A DNA stretch of 64,000 bases from positions 620,001-684,000 of the forward strand of contig NZ_QTJP01000001.1 of the NCBI RefSeq assembly GCF_003391115.1, read 5' to 3'. This DNA is from Sphingomonas crusticola. Its GTDB lineage: Bacteria; Pseudomonadota; Alphaproteobacteria; Sphingomonadales; Sphingomonadaceae. Within the stretch, counting starts at the first letter, position 1. Each line of letters opens with the position of its first letter. Below, piece after piece: positions 55,828 through 63,200 of this stretch. The position numbers were made by a program, and so were the translations under genes. The notes beneath the pieces were generated by a model. The model saw nothing but the letters and a program-made list of their open reading frames with translations, did no database searches and had not been told where the DNA came from.

Positions 55828-56246
55828 TTTCCATGCGGCGTTATATATTTCGCGAGCCATTTGTCGAATGCCGCACGACACTGCTTCCTGTCTGCCATCT
55901 CGCCCAATTCGGCGATTAGTGCCTTTCCGAGTTTCCCCGCATAGGGAAAAGCGTGATAGGATTTTCCTGCGGTAGTCGTCTCAGCTCTATAGATCGCACC
56001 TGCGTGGACGACATGGAGCCTTCTAGGGTAACTCTGTTCTCTATCGCCATTGGCAGCGGGAAGCGCCTCGCCGAGCAGTTGCGTCTTTATTTCGTCAGGA
56101 ACGGCCTTGGGACATTTACCGAGCGCATGTTTCGGCACACCATTCATAAACACGATCTCTGGCTCATCGGCCGTTCCGACGTGTTTGTACCGCTCAGAAC
56201 CCTTCTCGTAAGCGCGCATCTGGGCTTTTGGAGACTCCTTATTCAC
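55824..56246 (-). CDS. unknown protein coupled to the ImmA/IrrE gene
   Basis: A protein of about 140 residues precedes and overlaps the peptidase gene (ATGA). It begins near VNKESPKAQMRAYEKGSERY, has a conserved-looking middle (PEIVFMNGVPKHALGKCP) and a helical C-terminus (YAGKLGKALIAELGEMAD ... AAFDKWLAKYI). I recognise no family. The start is uncertain: GTG at 56246 or ATG at 56219; upstream codons derive from the duplicated ureohydrolase fragment and are probably not coding. Its coupling to the peptidase suggests a substrate, inhibitor or partner. Confidence 0.6.
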   Translation of the reverse strand: MNKESPKAQMRAYEKGSERYKHVGTADEPEIVFMNGVPKHALGKCPKAVPDEIKTQLLGEALPAANGDREQSYPRRLHVVHAGAIYRAETTTAGKSYHAFPYAGKLGKALIAELGEMADRKQCRAAFDKWLAKYITPHGK

Positions 56247-56295
56247 CAAGCACGCTATCTCGCGTGCCGCGAACGGTTGCAACCCAGGCACATCT

Positions 56296-56341
56296 GGGCG
56301 GGCTGACCTATGACGATATGATCCGCATCCTGCGCGGCGTG
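56296..56341 (+). repeat. direct repeat copy B (ureohydrolase fragment)
   Basis: This 46-bp copy of ureohydrolase codons lies outside any gene, just upstream of the unknown/ImmA pair and downstream of vsr. It and copy A bracket 2.1 kb containing the end of the ureohydrolase gene and the peptidase unit. Confidence 0.92.
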
Positions 56342-56432
56342 CCTGCGCTTCAACCGCACGCAAAACGGTTGCGCTCATAAATGCTTAATGGGTTTTGACA
56401 GCTGCCGCTCGCGTTCTACCCATTCAATGCGA

Positions 56433-56846
56433 TTATGTCGGTTGGTGGCTTATGAAGGTGCATAAACGCGCGATTAGCTCCTCAGGAGTCCTCGTTTCGC
56501 ACTCCCATACTGTCAAAACGCGCCAGCCTTCTTTGAGGAGATGCGCCTCATTGCGACGATCTCTAGCCTGATTTTGCCGAAACTTGATCTGCCAGAATTC
56601 AACTCGGGTCTTAGGCATCGTTGCTTTTGAACAGCCATCGTGCCGGTGCCAGAAGCAACCGTGCACGAAGATTGCTACGCCGTACCGGGGCAACACTAGA
56701 TCAGGCGTTCCCGCCATCCCTTTACGATGGAGGCGAAAACGGTAGCCGGCACCATGCAAAGCGCGTCGAACGGCCATTTCTGGTTTCGTGTTCGCGCGCC
56801 GAACGGCGCGCATAATTTTGCTTCGGATCGGGTCGATCACCGCCAC
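56433..56846 (-). CDS. vsr: very short patch repair endonuclease Vsr
   Basis: Vsr nicks 5' of T in T:G mismatches that arise when 5-methylcytosine deaminates. The 137-residue protein has RSKIMRAVRRANTKPE at the N-terminus, the catalytic Asp49 in GTPDLVLPRYGVAIFVHG, and the zinc/His block GCFWHRHDGC (63-72). It is full length. It is the last gene of the restriction-modification operon, 15 bp beyond the nuclease gene, and its presence agrees with the methyltransferase being a 5mC enzyme. Confidence 0.95.
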   Translation of the reverse strand: MAVIDPIRSKIMRAVRRANTKPEMAVRRALHGAGYRFRLHRKGMAGTPDLVLPRYGVAIFVHGCFWHRHDGCSKATMPKTRVEFWQIKFRQNQARDRRNEAHLLKEGWRVLTVWECETRTPEELIARLCTFISHQPT

Positions 56847-56861
56847 GCTTCATCACCGGAT

Positions 56862-58934
56862 TTATTTAGCTTTGGCCGCAGACCTGGCTTTGGCCTTCGT
56901 GGCTGGGCTCGGTAGGGCTCGGATTGGCGCGGCAGCGGGGAGAGCTTTTGGCGGCGGGGTAAAGTCGTCAATCGCTTCAAAGACACCCCACAGCTTGTCG
57001 ACTTTGACATGTGCTTCCAAATAGTCGGCGTAGGCCTGTTGAGCATTAGTTAGCAGTTCGTCGTAGAAAACGATCCTTGCATCCACCGTTTTCAACGTAT
57101 CGGCAACTCCCTTGGCCCCGGTGGCTTCCTTGTATTCCGGCGGCTCCTTGCCGAGCAGGCATATGATCTCGATGGGCCAGCCTTTGAACGCGGTCTTATC
57201 CAGGATCTTTCTTGCGCCATCACGATACTTCCGAATTTGCGCCATAAGCTCGTCGACCGGCACCACCACCGAGGCGCGTTTGAGTTCCACGATGATATGC
57301 TTCCCGTTGGCGGTCCGATATCCAATATCGATCCGACCGGCCTTGGCCGCGCCCTTGAGGCTCTTGGTATTGTCTTCAAGAAATTTTTCGACGAGCGTTT
57401 CAGCATGTTCGGTTCCTTTGGTCCGTTCCCAAGACGGATCCAACAGCCACAAGTGCTCGAAGATGTAATCGCGTAGGACGAGCTCCTTGTCGTTTGCCTT
57501 CAGCTTATTCTGGAGGGCGGTGATAATACCCACTCGAAGCTTCACAATCTGGCCGTAGTAACTCAGCTCCAGGTCATCGATGTTCTCGAAAATCGCGAGA
57601 ATCTCGTCAAGATTCTCGTCTTTTATGTTGTCGAGGCGGTCTAACTCTTCCTTGCGACGATAGCTTTCGAAGGCGAGGATCGAAGCCTTCAATAGCTCCT
57701 TTTTTTCCTCGTCATTGTTCGAACGGATGGTGTTGAGCCTCCCGATCCAGCGCTCGGCTCTCTTCTTTGTTTCGCCCTGCAAATTTGCTAGCCAAGCAGA
57801 AACCGCAGGAACGGTGGCCGCAGCTTTCGCGCCATCGGTACGCCGCCAGTCGCTCCACTTGCCGGCAATGTACCGCAGTTCGGACAAAATTATCCTTCTC
57901 AGCGCTTCGAACCGCGGATCATCCTGCTTGAGTGCTTGTCGACTGCTTGTTGCGATATCCCCGTCCGTATCGAGATCAAGTTGCTCACAATGCAGCTCGC
58001 CGATGATGTAATCAGCGTAAATTTCCTTCTGGCCGAATTCGTCCAGCACATCCTCTTGAGCGAGCTTTCCGCGCATAAAAATTGCGATGCGATTGAGATT
58101 GTCGCCTTCTTCGTCCTTTAGCTGATCCGGCTTTGCGACCGTCCCGATCCAGCCAGTCAAGGTCAGCCCCGCCTTTTTCAGCTCCGCATTCACTGCCGTC
58201 AGCCTTGCCTCAGCACTGCGCTCAAGATGCTTACAGGTTTTCGTAAATGCCGACTGATCACCGTAGGTCCAGAGGTATTGTACGACGTTGTGGTAAGCAC
58301 GGTCTTCCGGTCCGATTTTATGACCATCAACGGACACGTCAAAGTTGCTTTTGGAGCCAATGACCGAGAAGCGGCGCGCGACGCGGCGACGGAGCCCTTC
58401 AGCAGTCATTCCTGAAAGTGATTTTGATGTTTTGGACAAAACGATACGGGTTCCGGCTTTCAGGTCCTTGGGCCACGTCGAAAGCTCTTCGGGCTCGTAA
58501 TTGTCCTTACCCTTACCAGCGATCGCCTTTCGAATGACTTCCCTGTCCATACGGAAGGCCGTTTTTTCACCGTGTAATGTTGTGAAGACCTCCGCCACCT
58601 GAGCAACTGAGAAGATCGAAAGTTTACCGATGCCTTTGCGGCCCATTGGCAGACGACCTAGCGGGGTTTTCTCTCCTAGCTGCTCCCGCCTCTTGAACCC
58701 GACCGTGAGAAAGCGGTCTATGACGCCATCCCGGTCCATTCCTGTCCCATTGTCCTCAATGGTGATGGTTCCATTTGCTTTGTCGATAGAAATTGAGACC
58801 TTCGTAGCGTCCGCGTCCCACGCATTCGCGACAATTTCAGAGAGAACCGCCGGAATATTACTGTAAAGATTGATGCCTAGATGCTCCAAGGCATTGAGGC
58901 TGATCGTCATCTCTAGTTTGCGTTTGACGCTCAT
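56862..58934 (-). CDS. MORC-like GHKL ATPase fused to a PD-(D/E)XK restriction nuclease
   Basis: The 690-residue protein starts with a GHKL ATPase domain: Glu33, Asn37 and Asp40 in LSEIVANAWDADA, DNGTGM (61-66) and GRKGIGKLS (98-106). A long helical middle follows. Near the C-terminus lies a PD-(D/E)XK nuclease core, Asp536 in GRIDIG and Glu550-x-Lys552 in IIVELKR. The tail is Ala/Lys-rich. MutL/MORC-type ATPase-nuclease fusions act as restriction subunits in prokaryotic systems; the HgiDII/BbrUII family looks closest from memory. It overlaps the methyltransferase gene by ATGA. Confidence 0.9.
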   Translation of the reverse strand: MSVKRKLEMTISLNALEHLGINLYSNIPAVLSEIVANAWDADATKVSISIDKANGTITIEDNGTGMDRDGVIDRFLTVGFKRREQLGEKTPLGRLPMGRKGIGKLSIFSVAQVAEVFTTLHGEKTAFRMDREVIRKAIAGKGKDNYEPEELSTWPKDLKAGTRIVLSKTSKSLSGMTAEGLRRRVARRFSVIGSKSNFDVSVDGHKIGPEDRAYHNVVQYLWTYGDQSAFTKTCKHLERSAEARLTAVNAELKKAGLTLTGWIGTVAKPDQLKDEEGDNLNRIAIFMRGKLAQEDVLDEFGQKEIYADYIIGELHCEQLDLDTDGDIATSSRQALKQDDPRFEALRRIILSELRYIAGKWSDWRRTDGAKAAATVPAVSAWLANLQGETKKRAERWIGRLNTIRSNNDEEKKELLKASILAFESYRRKEELDRLDNIKDENLDEILAIFENIDDLELSYYGQIVKLRVGIITALQNKLKANDKELVLRDYIFEHLWLLDPSWERTKGTEHAETLVEKFLEDNTKSLKGAAKAGRIDIGYRTANGKHIIVELKRASVVVPVDELMAQIRKYRDGARKILDKTAFKGWPIEIICLLGKEPPEYKEATGAKGVADTLKTVDARIVFYDELLTNAQQAYADYLEAHVKVDKLWGVFEAIDDFTPPPKALPAAAPIRALPSPATKAKARSAAKAK

Positions 58935-60022
58935 GCGCGTGTCTCAATGTGCTGTCGGACCGACCGCGCGATAGCTGCTGCTAGCTTCACGGGTACGGCG
59001 TTTCCGATCAGGCGACCAACATTTTTAATTTGTATGGGGCGGCCCGGCTCCACGAATTCGTAGGCTCGAGGAAACCCTTGCAAGAGCGCTCCTTCACGAA
59101 GACTCAACGCTCGATCCTGCTCGGGATGACCGAAACGCCCGTTACCAAATCCAAAAAACTGAGTAGTGATCGTCGGTGATGGCGCGCTCCACGTCATACG
59201 GCCATAGACGGAGGAATAGCCTCTGCCGGTCTCAGTCTTATGGCATTCTGCGACTAGCTCTTCGGGCCAGTCGCGCCAAGTCCCTCCTGGTTTTGCAGAG
59301 GCGATGCGCCGCGCGTTCGTTTCTGACAGCCGGCTGGCGCAGTGCAATGGGTCGCTGTCATCTGCCTCTCCATGGGAGATCGAAGGCAGGTCACCGATCT
59401 CATCCCTAACCGTGCGATAGTTAGATGCATCATGCGTCGGTGTAGGAAGCGTGATCGGGCCCAACCGGGAAGCCAGAAGAACCAGCCTTGAGCGCGTTTG
59501 AGCGAGCCCGAACTCAGGACCGAACAGCACGCCCCACGCGACCTGGTAACTGGACTTTCGCAGTTTCTTAACAAAACTCTCGAAAATCGCTCCCTCTCTA
59601 AATGCTAGCAGCCTGGGTACGTTCTCCATCGAAACGACGTCAGGCTGGACTTTCTCAATGAGGTCGCCGAACCGCGATAGAAGCTCCCATTTTGGATCGT
59701 CATTCTTCTGATTGTAAGTTGAAAACGGTTGGCAAGGGGCACATCCCACTAGAACGCGTGCCTTCCCCGGTACAAAAAGGGCATTGATATCATTTGATTT
59801 TAGCTTCGCCACATCGCGACGGATGAACGGTGCGTCGTTGTTTGACTCGAATGCATACCGGCATGCTTCGTCGGTATCGAACCCGCCGACAATGTCGAAG
59901 CCTTCTTGCTTGAAGCCATGAGACAAGCCCCCAGCCCCACAAAACAAATCAACGACCGACGCGACACGCGGGCGAGACGCGGTCGTAGTCCTAAATGTTT
60001 CCCTGATTGTCTCCCCCCTCAC
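58931..60022 (-). CDS. DNA (cytosine-5) methyltransferase
   Basis: The 363-residue protein is a complete C5 methyltransferase: motif I DLFCGAGGLS (25-34), catalytic Cys97 in GCAPCQPFS, ENV (133-135), QTRSRL (175-180), and the C-terminal motif X GNAVP. The target recognition region lies between about 225 and 300. It should protect host DNA from the adjacent ATPase-nuclease. Its start overlaps the RHH gene stop (ATGA) and its stop overlaps the nuclease start (ATGA), so modification is made before restriction in the same operon. Confidence 0.95.
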   Translation of the reverse strand: MRGETIRETFRTTTASRPRVASVVDLFCGAGGLSHGFKQEGFDIVGGFDTDEACRYAFESNNDAPFIRRDVAKLKSNDINALFVPGKARVLVGCAPCQPFSTYNQKNDDPKWELLSRFGDLIEKVQPDVVSMENVPRLLAFREGAIFESFVKKLRKSSYQVAWGVLFGPEFGLAQTRSRLVLLASRLGPITLPTPTHDASNYRTVRDEIGDLPSISHGEADDSDPLHCASRLSETNARRIASAKPGGTWRDWPEELVAECHKTETGRGYSSVYGRMTWSAPSPTITTQFFGFGNGRFGHPEQDRALSLREGALLQGFPRAYEFVEPGRPIQIKNVGRLIGNAVPVKLAAAIARSVRQHIETRA

Positions 60023-60228
60023 TTCGATTTTCTCCGGTCCAATACTTCTTCGTCGGGAACCCGAATTCCGGCTTCGGCCAGCGCCCTCAATACGATGACC
60101 CTCATCGGATCACCGCTTTCTGCCGAGCGAATTTTGAGGCTCTTCTTGGTCTCGCGCGGGACGGTTATCTGCAAGTGCTCTTCGGCTAAAATTTGACGCT
60201 CCCCCAGCGCTGATCCCCCGCGTTTCAT
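60019..60228 (-). CDS. small ribbon-helix-helix-like protein, probable operon regulator
   Basis: The 69-residue protein contains LQITVPRETKKSLKIRSAES and RVIVLRALAEAGIRVPDEE, the strand-helix-helix pattern of small RHH DNA-binding proteins. It is the first gene of the restriction-modification operon and overlaps the methyltransferase gene (ATGA). A palindrome covers its promoter, so it is probably the autorepressor that times modification and restriction. An antitoxin role is possible but no toxin is adjacent. Confidence 0.65.
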   Translation of the reverse strand: MKRGGSALGERQILAEEHLQITVPRETKKSLKIRSAESGDPMRVIVLRALAEAGIRVPDEEVLDRRKSK

Positions 60229-60234
60229 GAAACC

Positions 60235-60262
60235 ATGATAGCATTGTCATCCGCTTGCGCAA
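60235..60262 (-). promoter_or_regulatory. predicted promoter of the restriction-modification operon
   Basis: On the minus strand a TTGCGC (-35, 60262-60257), 16-bp spacer and TATCAT (-10, 60240-60235) are seen. The -10 ends 6 nt before the ATG at 60228, so transcription would begin on the A of the start codon and the message would be leaderless. A second -10-like TATACT lies further upstream. Confidence 0.5.
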
Positions 60263-60274
60263 CGAAGTTGCGCA
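60256..60274. promoter_or_regulatory. palindromic operator candidate of the restriction-modification operon
   Basis: TGCGCAAC-GAA-GTTGCGCA is a perfect 8-bp inverted repeat that overlaps the predicted -35 element. Its position fits repression by the RHH protein encoded just downstream. Confidence 0.5.
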
Positions 60275-60404
60275 GATAGTATAAGTGCTCATACGCTGCC
60301 TGTGGTGGTAAGGGACGATTGCATCGCACCGTAGACTGGCGTGTGAACTGAATTGCCGCCGAGCTGCCCTCGCAATGACGGACCGGGAGGCGGCGTCGCG
60401 CCCC

Positions 60405-61253
60405 CTACCTCCGGCGCTCCACCCGATCCCGTCCGCCGCGCTTGGCGGCGTACAAGGCCTGGTCGGCCTTCACCAACGCCGCATCGAACGACTGGTACCC
60501 CTGCAGCGCCGTCACGCCGCACGAGAAGGTCAGCGCGGGGCTGTCCGCGGCGCTGATATTGTCGAGGCTGAGCAACAGGCGCAGCCGCTCGATGATGGCG
60601 GTGGCGTCCTCCAGATCGGTTTCCGGCATCAGGATCGCGAATTCCTCGCCGCCCCAGCGCGCGGCGCTATCGCCCTTGCGCAGCCCCGCTTCGAGGCGGC
60701 GGGCAAAGGCGGTGAGGACGCGATCGCCTTCGTCATGGCCGAAGCGATCGTTGATCGCCTTGAAATGATCGAGATCCAGCAGGGCGATCGCCGAGGTGGC
60801 ATCGGCGCGCAAAGTGTGCGCCGCGACGTCGGTAAAGCCGCGGCGGTTGAGCAGACCGGTCAGCATGTCCTTGCCGGCGGCGTCGGTGAGCGTGGTGATG
60901 CGGGCGGCGGTGGCGGCGGAGGCGCGGGCGACGCCGGTCAAGAGCTCACCGACGAGATCCTCGCCGCCGACGGGCACCGCCGGTACGCGGCCGCCGCGCT
61001 GGATCGTGCGCAGCAGATCGGTGGCGTGGGCGATCGGCGCGAGCATCGCGTGGAGGGCGACGATCGCGGCGCCGGTGCCGACCAGGGTCGCGCCCAGCAG
61101 CGGCAGGAATACGGCCCAGTCCCACTGGCCGAGCACGAGCTCGGCGAGGCAGAAGACCGCGATCGGCAGATGCACCGCGCCGAAGCAGATGGCGAAGATG
61201 CGGAGGTGGTAGCTGCGGGGAAAGACCCAGCGCGTGGCGTGGTAGAAACGCAT
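60405..61253 (-). CDS. diguanylate cyclase with two membrane helices and HAMP-like linker
   Basis: The 282-residue protein has two N-terminal membrane helices (about residues 18-40 and 48-70), a linker beginning LAPIAHATDLLRTIQRGG that looks HAMP-like, and a GGDEF domain. The active motif is GGEEF in RWGGEEFAIL, and an RxxD inhibitory site (RKGD) lies five residues before it. It should make c-di-GMP. Unlike the protein at 341 it has almost no extracytoplasmic domain. It lies just outside the restriction-modification island. Confidence 0.88.
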   Translation of the reverse strand: MRFYHATRWVFPRSYHLRIFAICFGAVHLPIAVFCLAELVLGQWDWAVFLPLLGATLVGTGAAIVALHAMLAPIAHATDLLRTIQRGGRVPAVPVGGEDLVGELLTGVARASAATAARITTLTDAAGKDMLTGLLNRRGFTDVAAHTLRADATSAIALLDLDHFKAINDRFGHDEGDRVLTAFARRLEAGLRKGDSAARWGGEEFAILMPETDLEDATAIIERLRLLLSLDNISAADSPALTFSCGVTALQGYQSFDAALVKADQALYAAKRGGRDRVERRR

Positions 61254-61637
61254 GGGACGCTCAACCCGAGCGCGGGAGGAAGTGTCCGCGTGCGGCGAGG
61301 TTTTTGCGGTGGCAGGGGGTGGCGTCGGGCGGGGAAGGCCCGTTGGAAAATATTATAGGTTGGCTTCGGTGGCGTGGCGCATTTGCCGGGGTGCGCGCGC
61401 ACTTCTTCTTTGTCACCTTGGCCCCTTCGACATGCCCACGGCAGGCTCGTTTCATGGTCCATCGTGGCACAATTTCCCCGTGGCGCCTGGGGCGCGCACC
61501 CGGAGAGAAGCAGGCGAGGTCGGGACGTAGCAACGCGGGCATCGGCCGATCAGCCGATGCTTCGATACGAGCCTTCGATACGGCGCCGACGCGCCTACTC
61601 AGTCTCTACTCAGCATGAGCGGGGTGGGTTTGCTTTC
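61254..61637. other. intergenic region with degraded repeat arms
   Basis: These 384 bp separate the GGDEF gene from the gcvPB stop. A hairpin GCATCGGC / GCCGATGC (61539-61560) and a diverged palindromic-repeat arm (61560-61622) are visible. No gene-like frame stands out. Confidence 0.5.
61560..61622. repeat. diverged single arm of the palindromic repeat family
   Basis: The stretch from CTTCGATACGAG to TCAGCATGAGCGG follows the order of the right arm at 13244-13293 (CTTCGAGACGAG ... TCAGGATGAGCGG) with substitutions and an insertion. No matching left arm is next to it. Confidence 0.55.
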
Positions 61638-63200
61638 CTAGTCGTCCTGATCCGCCAGCAGGCGCTGCGCCAACACGGGCGAGCGGGCCGCCGCCGTCTC
61701 GTCCAGCCGGCGGCGCGGGGAGAAATGGGGGGCGGATTTGAGGCTTTCGTCCCCTGCCCGGCCGCGCTCGGCGACCGAGCGCAGCGCGCCGATGAACTGA
61801 TCGAGGCCGGCCTTGCTCTCGGTCTCGGTCGGCTCGACCAGCATCGCGCCATGCACCACCAAAGGAAAATAGACCGTCATCGGGTGGAAGCCCTCGTCGA
61901 TCAGGCCCTTGGCGATATCGAGCGTGGTGAAGCCCGGCGCCATGCCGCTGTCCGAAAAGAGCGCCTCGTGCATGCACGGGCCGGAGGCGGCGAAGGGCGC
62001 GTCGAGCACGTCCTCCAATTGGCGCAAGATGTAATTGGCGTTGAGCACGGCGTCGCCCGAGACCTGGCGCAGGCCGTCGGCGCCGTGGCTGAGCATGTAG
62101 GCGGCGGCGCGGGTGAACATGCCCATCTGGCCATGGAAGGCGACCATGCGGCCGAAGCTGTGGGCGTGATGATCCTCGGCGGTCTCCTCCTCGACCAGGC
62201 GGAAGGCGCCGTCGCCGGTCTGCTCGACGAAGGGCAAAGGCGCGAAGGGGGCGAGTGCCGCGGAGAAGACGACCGGGCCGGCGCCGGGGCCGCCGCCGCC
62301 ATGCGGGGTCGAGAAGGTCTTGTGGAGGTTGATGTGCATCGCGTCGATGCCGAGATCGCCGGGGCGGACGCGGCCGACGATCGCGTTGAAATTGGCGCCG
62401 TCGCAATAGACCAGCCCGCCGACGGCGTGGACCGCCTCCGAAATGGCGGTCATGTCGCGTTCGAACAGGCCGCAGGTATTGGGGTTGGTAATCATCACGC
62501 CGGCGACGTCGGGGCCGAGGCGGGCCTTCAACGCATCGAGATTGACGCGGCCTTCGGCGGTGGCGGGGATATTCTCGACCGCATAGCCGCAGAAGGCGGC
62601 GGTGGCGGGGTTGGTGCCGTGCGCGCTTTCGGGGACGAGGATGACCTGGCGGGCGTCGCCGCGCGCTTCCAGCGCGGCGCGGATGGCGAGCAGGCCGCAG
62701 AGTTCGCCGTGCGCGCCGGCCTTGGGGCTCATCGCGACGGCGGGCATGCCGGTGAGCTTGCACAGCCATTCGCCGACGAGATTGATGACGGCGAGCGCGC
62801 CCTGGACGGTCGAGACCGGCTGGAGCGGGTGGATGTCGGCGAAGCCGGCCAAGCGGGCGATACGCTCGTTGAGGCGGGGGTTATGCTTCATCGTGCATGA
62901 GCCGAGCGGGAAGACGCCGAGATCGATCGCGTAATTCTGGCGGCTGAGGCGGGTATAATGGCGCACCGTCTCGGGCTCGGACAGGCCGGGCAGGTTGATC
63001 GCGCCGCGTTCGAGGCCGGCGAGGCGATTGGGGGCGGCGGGCGCTTCCTCGAAATCGACGCCGGTGCGGTCGGTCGAGCCGAGCTCGAACAACAAGGGCT
63101 CTTCGAGCATGAGCGCGCGGTTGCCGGTGAAGGTGGGTTGCTCGCCCGCGCCGTTGGCGAGCGGCGCTTCGGGGCGCCAGCCGGACTGGTTGATGGTCAT
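61638..63200 (-). CDS. gcvPB: glycine dehydrogenase (decarboxylating) subunit 2
   Basis: GcvPB is the PLP-carrying C-terminal half of the P-protein of the glycine cleavage system. The 520-residue protein has the PLP-lysine motif [17 protein letters not shown] and the [15 protein letters not shown] and NPNTCGLFE blocks. The ATG at 63200 overlaps the gcvPA stop (ATGA), so both subunits are made together. With glyA and the folate enzyme FolK in this window it contributes to one-carbon metabolism. Confidence 0.96.
   Translation of the reverse strand: MTINQSGWRPEAPLANGAGEQPTFTGNRALMLEEPLLFELGSTDRTGVDFEEAPAAPNRLAGLERGAINLPGLSEPETVRHYTRLSRQNYAIDLGVFPLGSCTMKHNPRLNERIARLAGFADIHPLQPVSTVQGALAVINLVGEWLCKLTGMPAVAMSPKAGAHGELCGLLAIRAALEARGDARQVILVPESAHGTNPATAAFCGYAVENIPATAEGRVNLDALKARLGPDVAGVMITNPNTCGLFERDMTAISEAVHAVGGLVYCDGANFNAIVGRVRPGDLGIDAMHINLHKTFSTPHGGGGPGAGPVVFSAALAPFAPLPFVEQTGDGAFRLVEEETAEDHHAHSFGRMVAFHGQMGMFTRAAAYMLSHGADGLRQVSGDAVLNANYILRQLEDVLDAPFAASGPCMHEALFSDSGMAPGFTTLDIAKGLIDEGFHPMTVYFPLVVHGAMLVEPTETESKAGLDQFIGALRSVAERGRAGDESLKSAPHFSPRRRLDETAAARSPVLAQRLLADQDD

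Noticed and set aside
54117-56341. Phage-type att sites at the 46-bp direct repeats
   Set aside because: No integrase gene or tRNA target lies between or beside the copies, so site-specific integration is not supported.
60019-60228. Type II antitoxin reading of the RHH-like gene
   Set aside because: The neighbour is a methyltransferase, not a toxin, and the gene heads a restriction-modification operon; a regulator is the simpler reading.
60256-60274. Replication-origin or partition site reading of the palindromes near the island edge
   Set aside because: A single palindrome overlapping a promoter, without DnaA boxes, iterons or par genes, does not support an origin.
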